DNA from: Callorhinus ursinus
Lineage: Eukaryota > Chordata > Mammalia > Carnivora > Otariidae
DNA length: 64,000 nucleotides
Direction: 5' to 3'
NCBI RefSeq assembly: GCF_003265705.1
Contig: NW_020312902.1
Span: forward strand, 10,875,241-10,939,240
Translations under genes and position numbers: made by a program
Shown: positions 44,311-55,462 of the stretch, in pieces
Numbering within the stretch: position 1 is the first letter of the stretch
Layout: every line of letters starts with the position of its first letter
Notes under the pieces: generated by a model
The model's database searches: none
What the model was told of the DNA's origin: nothing
What the model saw: only the letters and a program-made list of their open reading frames with translations

Positions 44311-45224
44311 AAGTACACCTTGACATTTTAATCTTAAAGACAATTCCCAGATCCTCTGGCCTGCCAACAATGCCACTTTGGCACACAAGGGACAAAGCAT
44401 CGGCTTTTCAAATGATGTTGGAGATGTAAAGTTCTTACTGTTCTGTTCTTCCATGTCAGTAGGACCAGGGACTCTCTGTGAATGTTACAAGATGTTGGCT
44501 ACAGACTCATGCCATTTCACCACTGTCCCAAGCACAGAGATGACTGGGTGTCCTGAATGTTCAAGTCCTCAGTTCCCTCCGAGTGACAAGCACTGGCATG
44601 TGACACGGTGCATCTCCTGCCAGGTCACCTGCCAAGCACCTGAGTTAACAGCGAGGACACCTGCAATGTCATGGTCAGTTTTATGCTTTGTCCTTTCCTA
44701 GGAATATGGTATCGGGAGTAAGTACTACAAATGCAGGCCTGGGCGTGAACAATGACCTAGAGTCAAAGGGAGACTCTTGTCTCTGCAATAGGTTGTTTCC
44801 TTTTCTTAATTCAAGAGATCTACCTCACCTGTCTACAACCATTTCATTGACGATGTAGATTAGCTTCCTCCTATGGTCGTTTGTGTTTGTGTTTTGTGAC
44901 TAGCAGTGTTAGCTGCTGACAAAATGTGGGAAAGGGGAAGCAGGACACAATAGAAGTGAGGTGGGGTAGCCCCGATGCGTACCTCCCGAAACCTGGTTGG
45001 TCCTGGCTCTGGCACCCATGAGCCAGGCATCTCCAGGCCTCGGACAGCACATCAGTAATAACTCAAGAGAACTAATTCCTTGTTCACTCAAGGCAGCCTT
45101 TTTTTATGCCTGTTTTCCCAACATAGTTATTACTAGGGCTCAAAAGTGTCCCCATCTGGATGATAAATTATACAATCACCCAAACACTAGAGAGAATAAT
45201 TGGGTTGATATGAGGATCAAGAGG
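44311..45224. other. Unassigned host sequence
   Basis: A 107-codon plus frame at 44378-44701 is Cys-rich and Ser/Thr-rich but has no recognisable domain or exon support. No gene is called. Confidence 0.3.
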
Positions 45225-45325
45225 AATAATACAGCACGGAGTGGAGATTACCTGCACAGACCATGAACCCAGACTGCTGAGGTCCGAATACTGACTTAGC
45301 CACTTCTTAGCTCTGTGGCTACGAA
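45225..45325 (+). mobile_element. MIR SINE fragment
   Basis: Sense MIR: 'acccagactgctgaggtccg', 'aatactgacttagccacttc', 'ttagctctgtggctac'. Confidence 0.6.
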
Positions 45326-46299
45326 CATGAGACATGGTAGGTTGGGCCACCCCCTCCAGGAACTATGGGCGCGTCATGAAGTGATACACATGTATAAAAC
45401 AATGTACTTTTTGGGATAGTCCTTTTGTAAACATTCCTCATGAGCCTGTAGGAGGCAGATATTTGGCTATCCTGGTTCTTATTAATATACAACCTCTTGT
45501 GATGAATATAGATAAACCACTTCTTGTCAAAAGTCATACAATGACCATTTCTACATACAGGGCAATACCTACATGCGTACATGGATTTAGCTAGCTCTAG
45601 GGAAAACACTTATAAATGTTTTCTATATTTTAAAAAAGGATGCTATTGCCTTAATGCCAATAGAACTTCTCCTTGAAATTTCCCCTAATAGTGGTGATGG
45701 GTTTGCTCTGAATAATCTGTACTTTCTAGCCTAGGTCTCTCGGTGAGAGAGCTGGGTTGGGCACTAGCTATACAGACTTATTCATTCCCAAGAATGATCC
45801 CTCTGCCTCTGGGCTGACCCTGTGGGTTCCCCTGTGGCCCTGTGAGGTGTGGCATGCCCCTTCCTCTTAGGAACTCTGAGTAACACACTGTTTGTTAAGG
45901 GCAATTGTCTCCTGATGTGTTGACCTCACCATACCTGTAAATAATGAAACCTGCAATTTTAAACAGATCTCAGGGCTCAGAGTCACTCACTTGCCTGGTC
46001 TGGGACATTTGACTCGGTCCTTAGAGAATCATTTGTTCTTCTCTTGGCAATCCATTCAATCACAGCAATTATTTGCTTTTCCAGTCAAGTATCATGGACT
46101 CTCTCAGGACTTTAGAAAACCCCATTTACAACATATTTGCAACAGGTAAGGAAAGAGAGTGATGAGTTGACAAAAACTATCTTAACATTGCCCTAGGAAT
46201 AATTTTAACATATAGAACAAAATCCCCTTGCACCAAAGTTTAAAATAACCTTAGAAGGAATACCTATTATTCAACACTACTTCACAACCAATGCCTTAT
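45326..46299. other. Unassigned host sequence
   Basis: No gene or repeat recognised. The 96-codon minus frame at 45319-45609 is unassigned. Confidence 0.35.
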
Positions 46300-46490
46300 G
46301 ATTTTTCCTTCTTAAAGCACATCACGTACATCCCATCATTTGATCACTGTGATAACAGGTTTATTATTTGTACTTTCTACATGAAGGACATTAAATTCAG
46401 AGAGGTTGTGACTCACTAGCTGCAGAGCTAACATTAGAACTGTGGTCGACTTGGTTCCAGCCTTCTGTTCCTTCCTTTGAATCATGTTGT
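46300..46490 (-). mobile_element. MIR SINE fragment
   Basis: 'gtgataacaggtttattatt', 'acattaaattcagagaggtt', 'gtgactcactagctgcagag' match antisense MIR. Confidence 0.6.
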
Positions 46491-47280
46491 TTCCCACCTA
46501 TGACATTACTTTTTATGAAGAAAGAGAGATAATGATGATAATGATGATAATGAGATGTATTCAAAGTGTTTCATGGCTGACATTTTTATTTTTATTTCTG
46601 TGAAGGTAGGCTTTCCTTTATGCCCAAACATAAATAAGAGGTCATGTTTCATGATCTAGAGAAAAGAAATTATTCTTTCAATTTTTCCCTAGGTTTTTTT
46701 CTTCCACGCTAAGAAATATTTTTCAATGTTGTTTTCTTAACTGTAAATAAGGTTACAAGAGGGAGTATTCAACCAAAACAATTATAATTGGCTACAAACA
46801 TAATCCAATAACCTCATTTCACCCATATTGTTAAAGGAGTTAATCGGACCGGCACATACAGCCACCAGCTAAATATATTGTTGTATGCAAACAGTGAATC
46901 CAATGTCCTCCATAAATATCCCTCTGCAAAAAGAAAGGGGAAGGAGGGAAGATCCTGCAGTGTAAGTCCCCAAATTCACCCATTTATCCATTTGGTCCAA
47001 GGACGTGATTCAATCAATTCAGGAAGGAGAGAAACAGACAATATGTATTTATTATCTGTATGCATTTTCAAATGAAACAGTTAAACAGTAAAAAAACAAA
47101 ACAAACAAACAAAAAACTTGTAATTGCAGGAAGTTCAGCCCAAATCAGGTGTCTTTTCTGCCAGGACACCTTGTAAACATTGCATCTCACATCTATGACA
47201 TTAATCTGAAGGAGATGAAGTATCTTTTGTCTAGGTAATTATTTCCCCTCCGGGCATATCAGCATATTTATATTTTTCTT
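46491..47280. other. Unassigned sequence with short simple repeats
   Basis: A (GATAAT)-type patch lies at 46527-46557 and an A-rich 'caaacaaacaaaa' patch at 47090-47117. Nothing else recognised. Confidence 0.35.
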
Positions 47281-47298
47281 TAAAAACTCCAGATATAA

Positions 47299-47500
47299 GG
47301 GCTCCTTATACCTTGGTTGGTTAAGTGTCTGACTTTGGCTCAGGTTATGATCCTGAGGTCCTGGAATCGAGTCCCGCATTGGGCTCCCTGCTCAGTGGGG
47401 AGTCTGCTTCTCCCTCTCCCTCTGCTTGCCACTCCTCCTGCTTGTGCTCTCTCTCTCTCTCTGACAAATAAATAAATAAAATCTTTAAGAAATAAATAAA
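47299..47500 (+). mobile_element. CAN-SINE with TSD
   Basis: Decayed head ('accttggttggttaag'), B-box 'ggaatcgagtcccgc', CT tract, and 'aaataaataaataaaatc' tail. TSD 'taaaaactccagatataa' at 47281-47298 and 'taaaaactcaaagtataa' at 47501-47518, two mismatches. Confidence 0.93.
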
Positions 47501-47518
47501 TAAAAACTCAAAGTATAA

Positions 47519-48328
47519 CAAAATCTTACTTTTTTCAGATTTTCCTGGCTTAGAAATGTTGTTCAGCCAGTAGTTACCTCATCAGCAACATTACAAAGAC
47601 ATTTTGTGTCTGGACCTCTGCTCCCACTGTGCTCCTTATTCACACTGTAACCTAAGGCCAATCTGGAAACATTTTAAGCCTTATATTCTTTGCTTCTGAA
47701 AGGGAGTCATGATCATGCTTTTTTTTTTAATTAATGGGGTCATGAATGAATGTGAATGGATTTTTTTAAATGTGCAATATGTACAATGTGAGGAAATATT
47801 CAATAAACGAATTCAACAAACAATAATGGAAACAAGGATAAAAGAGAAAATTTATCTTACTTCCAAATACAAGTCACTTTGAGTAACTCTTAGAGCATAA
47901 ATTATATCCTAACAAAGAATTTGCAAATGGCACATGTTCACTGTTAGTTCATTAAGGAAGGTCTCTACCTTGAATGTTTTCTGGTAATGTTTAGTTAATT
48001 CAGATTTTAGTTGTTGTGGCTTTTAAATACACCTCTTAAATGGGGTTTTCCCTGATTCCGTTGTTTATCATTTTCATTAGTCCAAATGAGTGAGCTTGTC
48101 TGCCAGCCATTTTCATGGTCTGAGTTGACAAGCCTCACACTTGGAATTTGTGTTAAAGCAAAAGTTCTATTTTTCTAGAAAATAAATTATTTTTCTCTGT
48201 AAATTGTATTAACTGCCTTTGCTTCTGAGACATTCCTTAAATAAGGAAAAGGCAAAATAGAATACTCATTCCTCATTCCAAGTTTAAGCATTTTACAAAT
48301 ACTGTGTTTGAGTTTATCCCTTAACATA
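47519..48328. other. Unassigned AT-rich sequence
   Basis: Nothing recognised. Confidence 0.35.
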
Positions 48329-48341
48329 TTAGTCAGTATTT

Positions 48342-48523
48342 TTTTAAAAGATTTTATTTATTTATTTGAGAGAGACAGAAAGCATGAGAGGGAAGAGGGT
48401 CAAGAGGGAGAAGCAGACCCCGCACTGAGCAGGGAGCCCGATGCGGGACTCGATCCCGGGACTCCAGGATCATGACCTGAGCTGAAGGTAGTCGCTTAAC
48501 CAACTGAGCCACCCAGGTGCCCC
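48342..48523 (-). mobile_element. CAN-SINE with TSD
   Basis: Complete minus-strand copy with CpGs in the body ('gatgcgggactcgatcccgg'). TSD 'ttagtcagtattt' at 48329-48341 and 48524-48536 is exact (13 bp). Confidence 0.95.
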
Positions 48524-48814
48524 TTAGTCAGTATTTATTAGCCCATTTATGTCTCAAGAAAGAGACCATACCCCGCCACTCATCTGTTCTGCTTGCTTTG
48601 AGGATCTTCAATGTGCTTTGTACAATTAGTGTTAATCTTATCTCCCCCAAATTTGTTCCTATACATATGTTTACCAAGAGTACACTCTGCATTGTGCTAT
48701 CTGCTGTGAGAGGCAGAATAAAGGTAATTTTAATTGTTAGTGTACCAATAATAGTCATTATAAAAGACTTATGGAGCTCACAGTTCTTTGGGGGAGATGA
48801 ACCACAAGCCCAAA

Positions 48815-49040
48815 ATAGTTAACAATACAAGACAGTATATGATTAAGGAAAGCAATTTGTGAACCCAGTTGTCAGTGTTAATAGGAATGGAGAGAAGACA
48901 GGAAACAATACTTGGGGGAAAGCTTCTTGGAGGAGGTGAGGCGTGAACTGAGCCTGAGGGTGAGGGTTGTATGCGACTAGGATATAAATAGCATAAAATG
49001 TGAGAAGAAAGATTTGAGACTGAGACTTCAAAGTGACTTC
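48815..49040 (-). mobile_element. L2 fragment
   Basis: 'aaagcttcttggaggaggtg' with 'aggcgtgaactgagcctgag' is a well-preserved antisense L2 block. Confidence 0.6.
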
Positions 49041-49303
49041 AGGGCTGAGCTATTGATGCCTTTGGGCGAGTGGGTATAGTAAGCTACTCTTTTTTATCCT
49101 TTGCTTTAAATGAAGGTAAATTCATGAATGTCAGTGATTTGGGCTTTTCCCAATTTATGTAGCCTCAGTGGCTCTTAATTGTTTTGTCTCATCTTTAATA
49201 TTTCTTATTGGAATAGCAATCTACTTCTTGGAATACTCCTTCCTAGCTCAAACTGTATATTTTATAGAGATTTTTTTTCCCCTAGAACCCTATTGAGATT
49301 TTA

Positions 49304-49403
49304 NNNNNNNNNNNNNNNNNNNNNNNNNNNNNNNNNNNNNNNNNNNNNNNNNNNNNNNNNNNNNNNNNNNNNNNNNNNNNNNNNNNNNNNNNNNNNNNNN
49401 NNN
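49304..49403. other. Assembly gap (100 N)
   Basis: Exactly 100 Ns, the usual placeholder for a gap of unknown length. Flanks are 'gagattttta'-type AT-rich DNA and ordinary sequence. Confidence 0.99.
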
Positions 49404-49627
49404 CTGCCTATATTTGATTGGTTCAGGATAGGACCTTGACCTAAGCTTAATAAATGAGTCACCTAGCCAAGATTTTTGATCTCAGAACAAGGGAGCTCAT
49501 TAGGTCACTTTCTCCATTTGCATCTGTAAGATGTGAAACTTGGAAGCTCTTATCAATTGTGTGTTTGGTCAGGTGTAGAAAGCTCTTCTAGATAGGAGAG
49601 AAGAATGAAGTTGACACATAGAAATGG

Positions 49628-49678
49628 GCGTGCATGCATGCATGTGTGTGTGTGTGTATGTGTGTGTGTATGTGTGAG
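49628..49678. repeat. Imperfect (TG)n / (CATG)n microsatellite
   Basis: 'gcatgcatgcatg' followed by TG repeats with TA interruptions. Confidence 0.9.
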
Positions 49679-49795
49679 GGAGAGATCATCTTCAACACAT
49701 TGATGGTTCTATTACATTTAAGGCCCAACCACAATCTTGTTCTCAGTTACTTTTTTAGTTCTTGCAAGTAAAAAGATATTTATTCTTTAACAAAT

Positions 49796-50152
49796 GGTAT
49801 GTTCTGAATGATTGTGTCTGCCTCCCTCCCCAAAATTCACGTTGAAATCTTAACCTGCCAGGATGATGATTTTAGGAGGTGGGGCCTATGAGACAGGATT
49901 AGGTAATAAGGTTAGAGCCCTCCTGAAGGGAATTAATGGCTTTATAAGAGCAGCCCCACATTGCTCCCTAGCCCCTTCTGCCAAGAGATGAAATGCAAAA
50001 TCTGAAACCCAGAGAAGGCCCTCTGCCTACCATGCTGGCACCTTGATCTTGTGCTTCCGGCCTCCACAACTGTGAGAAATACATTTCTGTTGTTTGTAAG
50101 TGACCAAGTCTGTGGTGTTTTGTTGTATCAGTGCACGTGGATGAAGACAGCA
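49796..50152 (+). mobile_element. MaLR (MLT1/MST-like) solo LTR
   Basis: Follows the MLT1/MST plan in order: 'gattgtgtctgcctccctcc', 'ccaaaattcacgttgaaatc', 'ggaggtggggcctatgag', 'ggctttataagagcagccc', 'caactgtgagaaatacattt', 'ctgttgtttgtaagtgacca'. A single LTR with no internal sequence. Confidence 0.8.
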
Positions 50153-51439
50153 AATTAACAGTTGATTTGGAGATACAAAGTTCAGACTGTGCTTGTCCAC
50201 ATAACACCATTTTGCAAATTAAAATAAATATATTCCCTTTGGTTGCCCCATAAGCATAGGACTCATAAAAGGAGCACAGAATGTTTTATAGTCTCCATTG
50301 ACCCACCCCTTAACCTGTTGTCTCTTTACAGTAAAAAAAACCTATACAACCATTCACAGCAATCTTACAGAGGTCATGGATCTTTAGCCATGGCTGTAAG
50401 GACTATTTTCGTTTAATTATTGTCCTCTATGTCTTAAACAGCCTATTAATTTATTCTGTCCAGTCAAAATATCCTGGGGCACTTACCAGGAATATAGACT
50501 AGCTGTGTGGAGCTTTCCAGTCATCAGGAGATGGGTTTGTGATTGCCTTCTTTTCCTGATAAATTCTGCCATAACATAAACAAGAAACCTTTTTTTTTTA
50601 TTTTTTCAATGAAAGTGAGGAATAGTAGTGGATATGAGTGAAAACTGTGTGCAAAAAAGAGCCAGTCCTATTTGCCTTTAGTTTTATGATTTGAATACTC
50701 TAAGCAGGGAGCTGTAACTTGGTTCCTGAGCCATGAATACTTTTGACAGTTACACTAAACTTGGGCACCAAATAATGTCCCTAGAGAAATTGAAAATTGG
50801 TATGTACATATTATATTGCAGCACCAAATGAAGTCATAATGCAAACAGAATGCTCACAGCAGGAACAGTTATTCCTGGGCAGGTCTGGTCATGCCCCACG
50901 GCCTCTACAAACAGAGGAAGCCCTCCCCAAGGTTTGGGAAAAGGCTAGGACATTATATTTTGTGTGTAGAAAGGAGGGCCGTAGTGGGGTAAATTCTTCA
51001 ACATAAATTATTGCACAGTCTGTAACTATTTTTAAAATGAAGAATATAATTTAACTTGTCAGCTCAGGGGTAGAAAAATCCATTTTCTTTATAAAGGAGA
51101 TAACTTGCAGGGTAACTGAATACGGAACTAAGGAGAAATGCCCTTCCTAAGAACAGATATGCCTCAACCACGGATTTAAAGATAAAGAAACCAATCTGAA
51201 TGGGAGGGTGACAGCTTGTGATTTATGAAGCCAATCAATCAACCTGAGTTTATGTGACAGGCAGGTGGGAAACATAGTTGAAAACACAACTCCTGCCTCC
51301 GATTGAGTATAATTTCTTTCCAATCTCAGAGCAGTTGTTTAGATCTTATCCAGATTATGACTTTCCAATATCTCTGATCTTAGCCTTGTCTCCCTGAGCT
51401 GTGTGGTCACAGTTATTTTGCTCGGTCTTGGGAAACACT
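50153..51439. other. Unassigned host sequence
   Basis: A T-rich patch lies at 50590-50607. No gene or repeat recognised. Confidence 0.35.
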
Positions 51440-51585
51440 GTGTTGCTTGGGGTTCAGACCACCTTGGTTCTGATCCTGACTCTGTCATTTTCCAAGTAGA
51501 CCTTGGTCAAATCTTTTCAGGATCTTGCTTTCTGCACCCATGAAATGGAGGTTCAAATAGCACCTGCCCTGCAGAGTTGTTGACC
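51440..51585 (+). mobile_element. MIR SINE fragment
   Basis: Sense MIR: 'tgatcctgactctgtcattt', 'agtagaccttggtcaaatc', 'tgcacccatgaaatggaggt'. Confidence 0.75.
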
Positions 51586-51589
51586 TTTT

Positions 51590-52130
51590 CAAAGAGAAAC
51601 CTTTTGGTTTCATATATTTTCTGTATATTTTTCTACTATTTCCCTTACTTCCAGTTGAATTTTTATTATTGCCTTCCTTTCCCTTGCTTTGAGGTCAGTT
51701 TGCTCTTCCTTATCTAGTTTTGCTGCATCCAATAAGTTTTGGTATGTTGTGTCTTCACTTTCATTTATATCAAAGTATTTTCTGATTGCTCTCTTACTTT
51801 TCAAGTCATTGGTTACTTAGGAGTACATTGTACAATTTCCACATATTTGTGAATTTCCCAAATTCTCTTTTATTCTTGATTCCTAATTAAACCTCACTGT
51901 GGTTGGTGAACATACTTTGTATGAGTTCGATACTTTTAAAATTACTAAATTTTTAAAATCACCTCATATATGGTTTATTTTGAGGAATCCTGCTGTTGTT
52001 GGGTAGAATGTTGGATAGATATCTGTTGGGTCTAATTAGTCTATACTGCGGTTCCAGTCTTGTTTTTCCGTATTGATCTTCTGTCTAGTTGTTGTATGCA
52101 TGATGGAAAGTAGAGCACCGGAGACGCCAT
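51590..52130 (-). mobile_element. Ancient L1 fragment, ORF2 endonuclease-RT linker
   Basis: The minus-strand frame 51610-51804 reads like the ORF2 linker ('KYFDINESEDTTYQNLLDAAK', in parts), and 51800-52130 follows the antisense ORF2 order ('gtttaggag'-like, 'catatttgtgaatttccc', 'ctgctgttgttgggtagaat', 'ttgggtctaattagtcta'). Strong decay and internal deletions. Confidence 0.75.
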
Positions 52131-52990
52131 AACCCGAGTAGTCCTGCCAACGAATTCTTTATGTGTTAGTGCATATCTCCAATGCTTAGGCAGGAAGTTT
52201 ACAACTCTGACTTAGCCTTAATTTCATGACAGCAGAGTCTCAAGGTCAGCCAGAGGAGAGAGATTAGAGACTCTTTGGGTCTTTTCCTGTACGTGTGCAC
52301 AGCCCAGGGCATGCAAACAGCCCTGGCTATGTGTGTGGCCTTCTACATTCCCAAGAATATGTCAGAGATTCCCAAAGCTCCCTGTAACATCTATTCATTC
52401 CTCTCCCCAGCATTTCCTTTTATTGTAATTATTTTTATTCTTTGAGAACTTATTTTGTGCCCCATTTCTTGCCTCCACCTCAAGTAGATGTAGTATTAAA
52501 CAAGTGACACTGACTTTTTTTTTTTTTTTTCCTGTTTACAGACACCGCTGGGAGAAAGTGTATTCACATGGTGTGAACTCTGAGTCAGGTCAAATCAAGA
52601 CAAATGAGTGCAGTTCGACAGGGAACTTCTAGAGAGATCAAAGAGCAGTTCTTTGGGAATGGGACTTTGGAGAAGCTCAAGTCCTATTCTGTCCCGTCCA
52701 GTGCTGCTGACGTTTTGGTTTTCCCTGTGACTATGGGGCAGCTGCTTCTCAGGACAACCATGGAGGCACAGAGCGGGAGATGGTAGGGTAAGTTCATTGC
52801 AATAAAGCTCATTATTATTACCAAAGTTCAGTCTTCCTCTCTAATAGATGCCCCTTACATTGTTATAGGCCTTTGCTTAATTCCCAGAGCTCTGAAAAAA
52901 TTGATTTTCACAATTTTTCCCACTGTTCTCATTACTCCAGGGAGGAAAGAATTTTCAGAGTTCCTTATTTTGCCATTCTGCCTGACTTTA
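52131..52990 (-). mobile_element. Ancient L1 5' UTR remnant
   Basis: Landmarks such as 'cacagcccagggcatgc', 'ccaagaatatgtcagag', 'agctgcttctcaggacaac' and the terminal 'cagagttccttattttgcca' resemble the antisense of an old L1 5' region. It is joined to the ORF2 fragment at 52130 by an internal deletion. The family is assigned by recall. Confidence 0.5.
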
Positions 52991-53190
52991 TCCAGGTGCA
53001 ATTTTAATCTTCATTCTCTTATGAATAATGTTTTTATTGCCTTTCAGGCTTCTTTTTTCTTCTTTATTTTTTAAATCTTTTTATGATATGCCCCTTTTGT
53101 GGTGATTTTCTTGCTTCAACTTATTTTAGTTTCTTTGTATGTAGATTAAGGTGTTTTCATTAATTTCAAATTGGCCATTTTTTATGTTGT

Positions 53191-53336
53191 TTTCTTCTTC
53201 CTTCCTTCCTCCTCCTTTTTCTCCTTCTCTTCTTCTTCTTCTTCTTCTTCTTCTTCTTCTTCTTCTTCTTCTTCTTCCCTCCCTCCCTCCCTCCCTCCTT
53301 CCTTCCTTCCTTCCTTCCTCTCTTTCTTTCTCTCTT
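53191..53336. repeat. Compound pyrimidine microsatellite (CTT)n-(CCCT)n-(CCTT)n
   Basis: About 145 bp of nearly pure pyrimidine on the plus strand, with (CTT)n at 53225-53277, then CCCT and CCTT runs. Poly-Leu/Ser and poly-Arg/Lys frames across it are artefacts. Confidence 0.95.
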
Positions 53337-53953
53337 AAATCTAGCCCCACCCATCTCTCCTCCCTTTCTTGGACTCCAATTATACATGTGTAGAAAATAC
53401 GCTATTGTCACAGATTCTTTGCTTGTTTTTAGTCATTTATGTGTCCTGACTGCTTCAATTTGTATAGTGTCTACAACTATGAGGTCAGCTACATTGTGCT
53501 GGTTTTTTTCTGCTGTGTCTAATCTGATGTTTGAGTGATTTTTTTTTTAATTTTAAGATATGATATATTTCAATTCTAGAAATTCTGTCAGATTACCTTT
53601 TAAATTATCCATTTCCCGCTACATTCTATTCATGCTTTCTCCTTAATTCCTTGACTATATTTGTAACAGATATGGTAAGACCTTTCTCTGCATATCCCAT
53701 CCTGTCTCTCATTCTCAGTAGGTTTCTAATGATTGATTTTTCTCTTTTTTTATGGATGACATCTTTTATTTTTCTCATGTCTAGTCATTTTTGATTGGTT
53801 GTTATATATGGTAAGTTTTCTGAAGTTTGTGCTTGATTTTATTTTCTAGCCATGTTTACAAACCATTGAGCTTTGATCTAAAGGCAATTAAGTTACTTGA
53901 GGAACAATTTCATACTTTCAAGATTAATGTTTTAGTTTTGTTAGGATATAGTA

Positions 53954-54129
53954 CTGCCTGGGTGGCTCAGTTGTTAAGCATCTGCCTTTGGCTCAGTTCA
54001 TGATCCAGGGTCCTGGGATCAAGCCCCACATTAGGCTCCCTGCTCAGCGGGGAGCCTGCTTCTTCCTCTCCCTCAGTCCCTCTCCCCACTCATTCTCTCT
54101 ATCTCAAATAAATAAATCTTTAAAAATAA
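53954..54129 (+). mobile_element. CAN-SINE with TSD
   Basis: Plus-strand copy ('ctgcctgggtggctcagttg' head, 'ggatcaagcccc' B box, short CT tract, 'aaataaataaatc' tail). TSD 'aggatatagta' at 53943-53953 and 54130-54140 is exact (11 bp). Confidence 0.94.
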
Positions 54130-54490
54130 AGGATATAGTAGCTTATACAGACATTTCTTGGGCTTCTATGGAATGTGCTAGATATTTAACAATGACTCCT
54201 CACTCTGGCCAGTTGGAACTTGAAAACCTTCCAGCCCTGGGTGAATGGTAGGTATGTTCAGCTTGCAGCTGTTTGATAATATTTTTGCCCAGTACCCTGG
54301 GGTGTCATATGAGGTTTCTTAGTACTTAACCCAAAACTCAAGGGACTTGAATGTAGATTTATGATATTCTTTCCCTGGGAAGAAATCTCTAGCACGCAGT
54401 TCCTCAAATTCTACTTGCGTCAACTACCCTGAATTCTAGACTGCATCTCAGATTTCAACACAACACATTTCCCAAGTACTGTTGGGTTTC

Positions 54491-55115
54491 TTTTGACCCC
54501 TCAAACTGTGATTTGCAAAATATTTGTCAGGATAATTGTAGGGTTGGCATTATTAGTTTCCCTTTTATCAGAGACCATAACTTTACACTGCCAGTGGGTC
54601 AATACCTGAAAAGATATTTCTCATGTTTTGTTCTGCTTCCTCACTGCTAAAAGTAGGAGGAAGAGTCCATATCCAGCTACAGAATCAAGGTTGGAAGCAG
54701 AAGTTCCAGTCCTTGCTAGCTGATTTTTAATTCCTTGGCAATTTTGATCTTTTTTCCAAAAATACTTCATGTAATTAGCAATTTTAAAATGCACTGAAAG
54801 ATTTATTAACAGTAATAGCAAATGCATCAGTCTCATGCTTAACCCTACCCCATTTCCCATTAAGCTTTCCAAAAATAATTACTTTTCTTTCTTTTATCTG
54901 TTTCTTAAAACAGATTAGCCATTAGCTCCCTGGATTTTCCTTCCAATGTTGATGCTGACTTGTTACTTTTGGTTAAGAAAATTTCTTCTATGCATTAATA
55001 AGCCAGTCATACTCTCTATACATTAATGCTATTATATTCAAGATAAAGCACAAAGCTAATTAATCACTTCAGCATGTACCAAGACCTCTGCATCAAAGGG
55101 TTCAGACATGCTTTC
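54491..55115. other. Unassigned host sequence
   Basis: Nothing recognised. Confidence 0.35.
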
Positions 55116-55119
55116 ACAT

Positions 55120-55365
55120 AAGAGGTGGCATAGCATAATGGTTAAGGACTCAGGCTCTAGATTTAGAAAGACAACTCCATCTCTGGCATTCACAAATTTT
55201 TTAGCTTTCTGCAATTTGAAGACATCTTTGGTTTTTACATGGATAATGGCTATAGTGAGAGTTCCTACTTCATAGGAATTTTTCTGAGAAGTAAATTAGA
55301 TAATGCTCGTAAAGTGCTTAGCCTAGTATATGCTTTATCTAGTATATGGTACATACTTACATTTT
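55120..55365 (+). mobile_element. MIR SINE fragment
   Basis: 'tggttaaggactcaggctct', 'gttcctacttcataggaatt', 'gataatgctcgtaaagtgct', 'tagcctagtatatg' fit sense MIR along nearly its full length. Confidence 0.75.
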
Positions 55366-55377
55366 ATCAGTGTCGTA

Positions 55378-55462
55378 GAGAAGTAAAAGAAGGAGGTGGG
55401 AAAAAGAAGATCAGATGAGAAAGAGGAAGGAAAAGAACAGGAAGAGAAGAAGACAAAGTGTC
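55378..55462. repeat. Purine-rich low-complexity tract
   Basis: About 85 bp consisting mainly of A and G on the plus strand. Confidence 0.8.

Larger units (their letters stand above)
53040..54490 (-). mobile_element. Ancient L1/HAL1-type relic, interrupted by SINE and microsatellite
   Basis: 'cttggactccaattatacat', 'gctattgtcacagattc', 'tatttcaattctagaaattc' and 'catgtctagtcatttttg' resemble an antisense old L1 or HAL1 ORF1/5' region. A pyrimidine microsatellite (53191-53336) and a CAN-SINE (53954-54129) interrupt it. Confidence 0.45.

Noticed and set aside
44378..44701. 107-codon Cys-rich plus frame
   Set aside because: Cysteines do not form a known spaced motif and nothing in the context supports an exon.
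53126..53411. Poly-Lys, poly-Arg and poly-Leu frames on both strands
   Set aside because: They result from the (CTT)n/(CCTT)n compound microsatellite.
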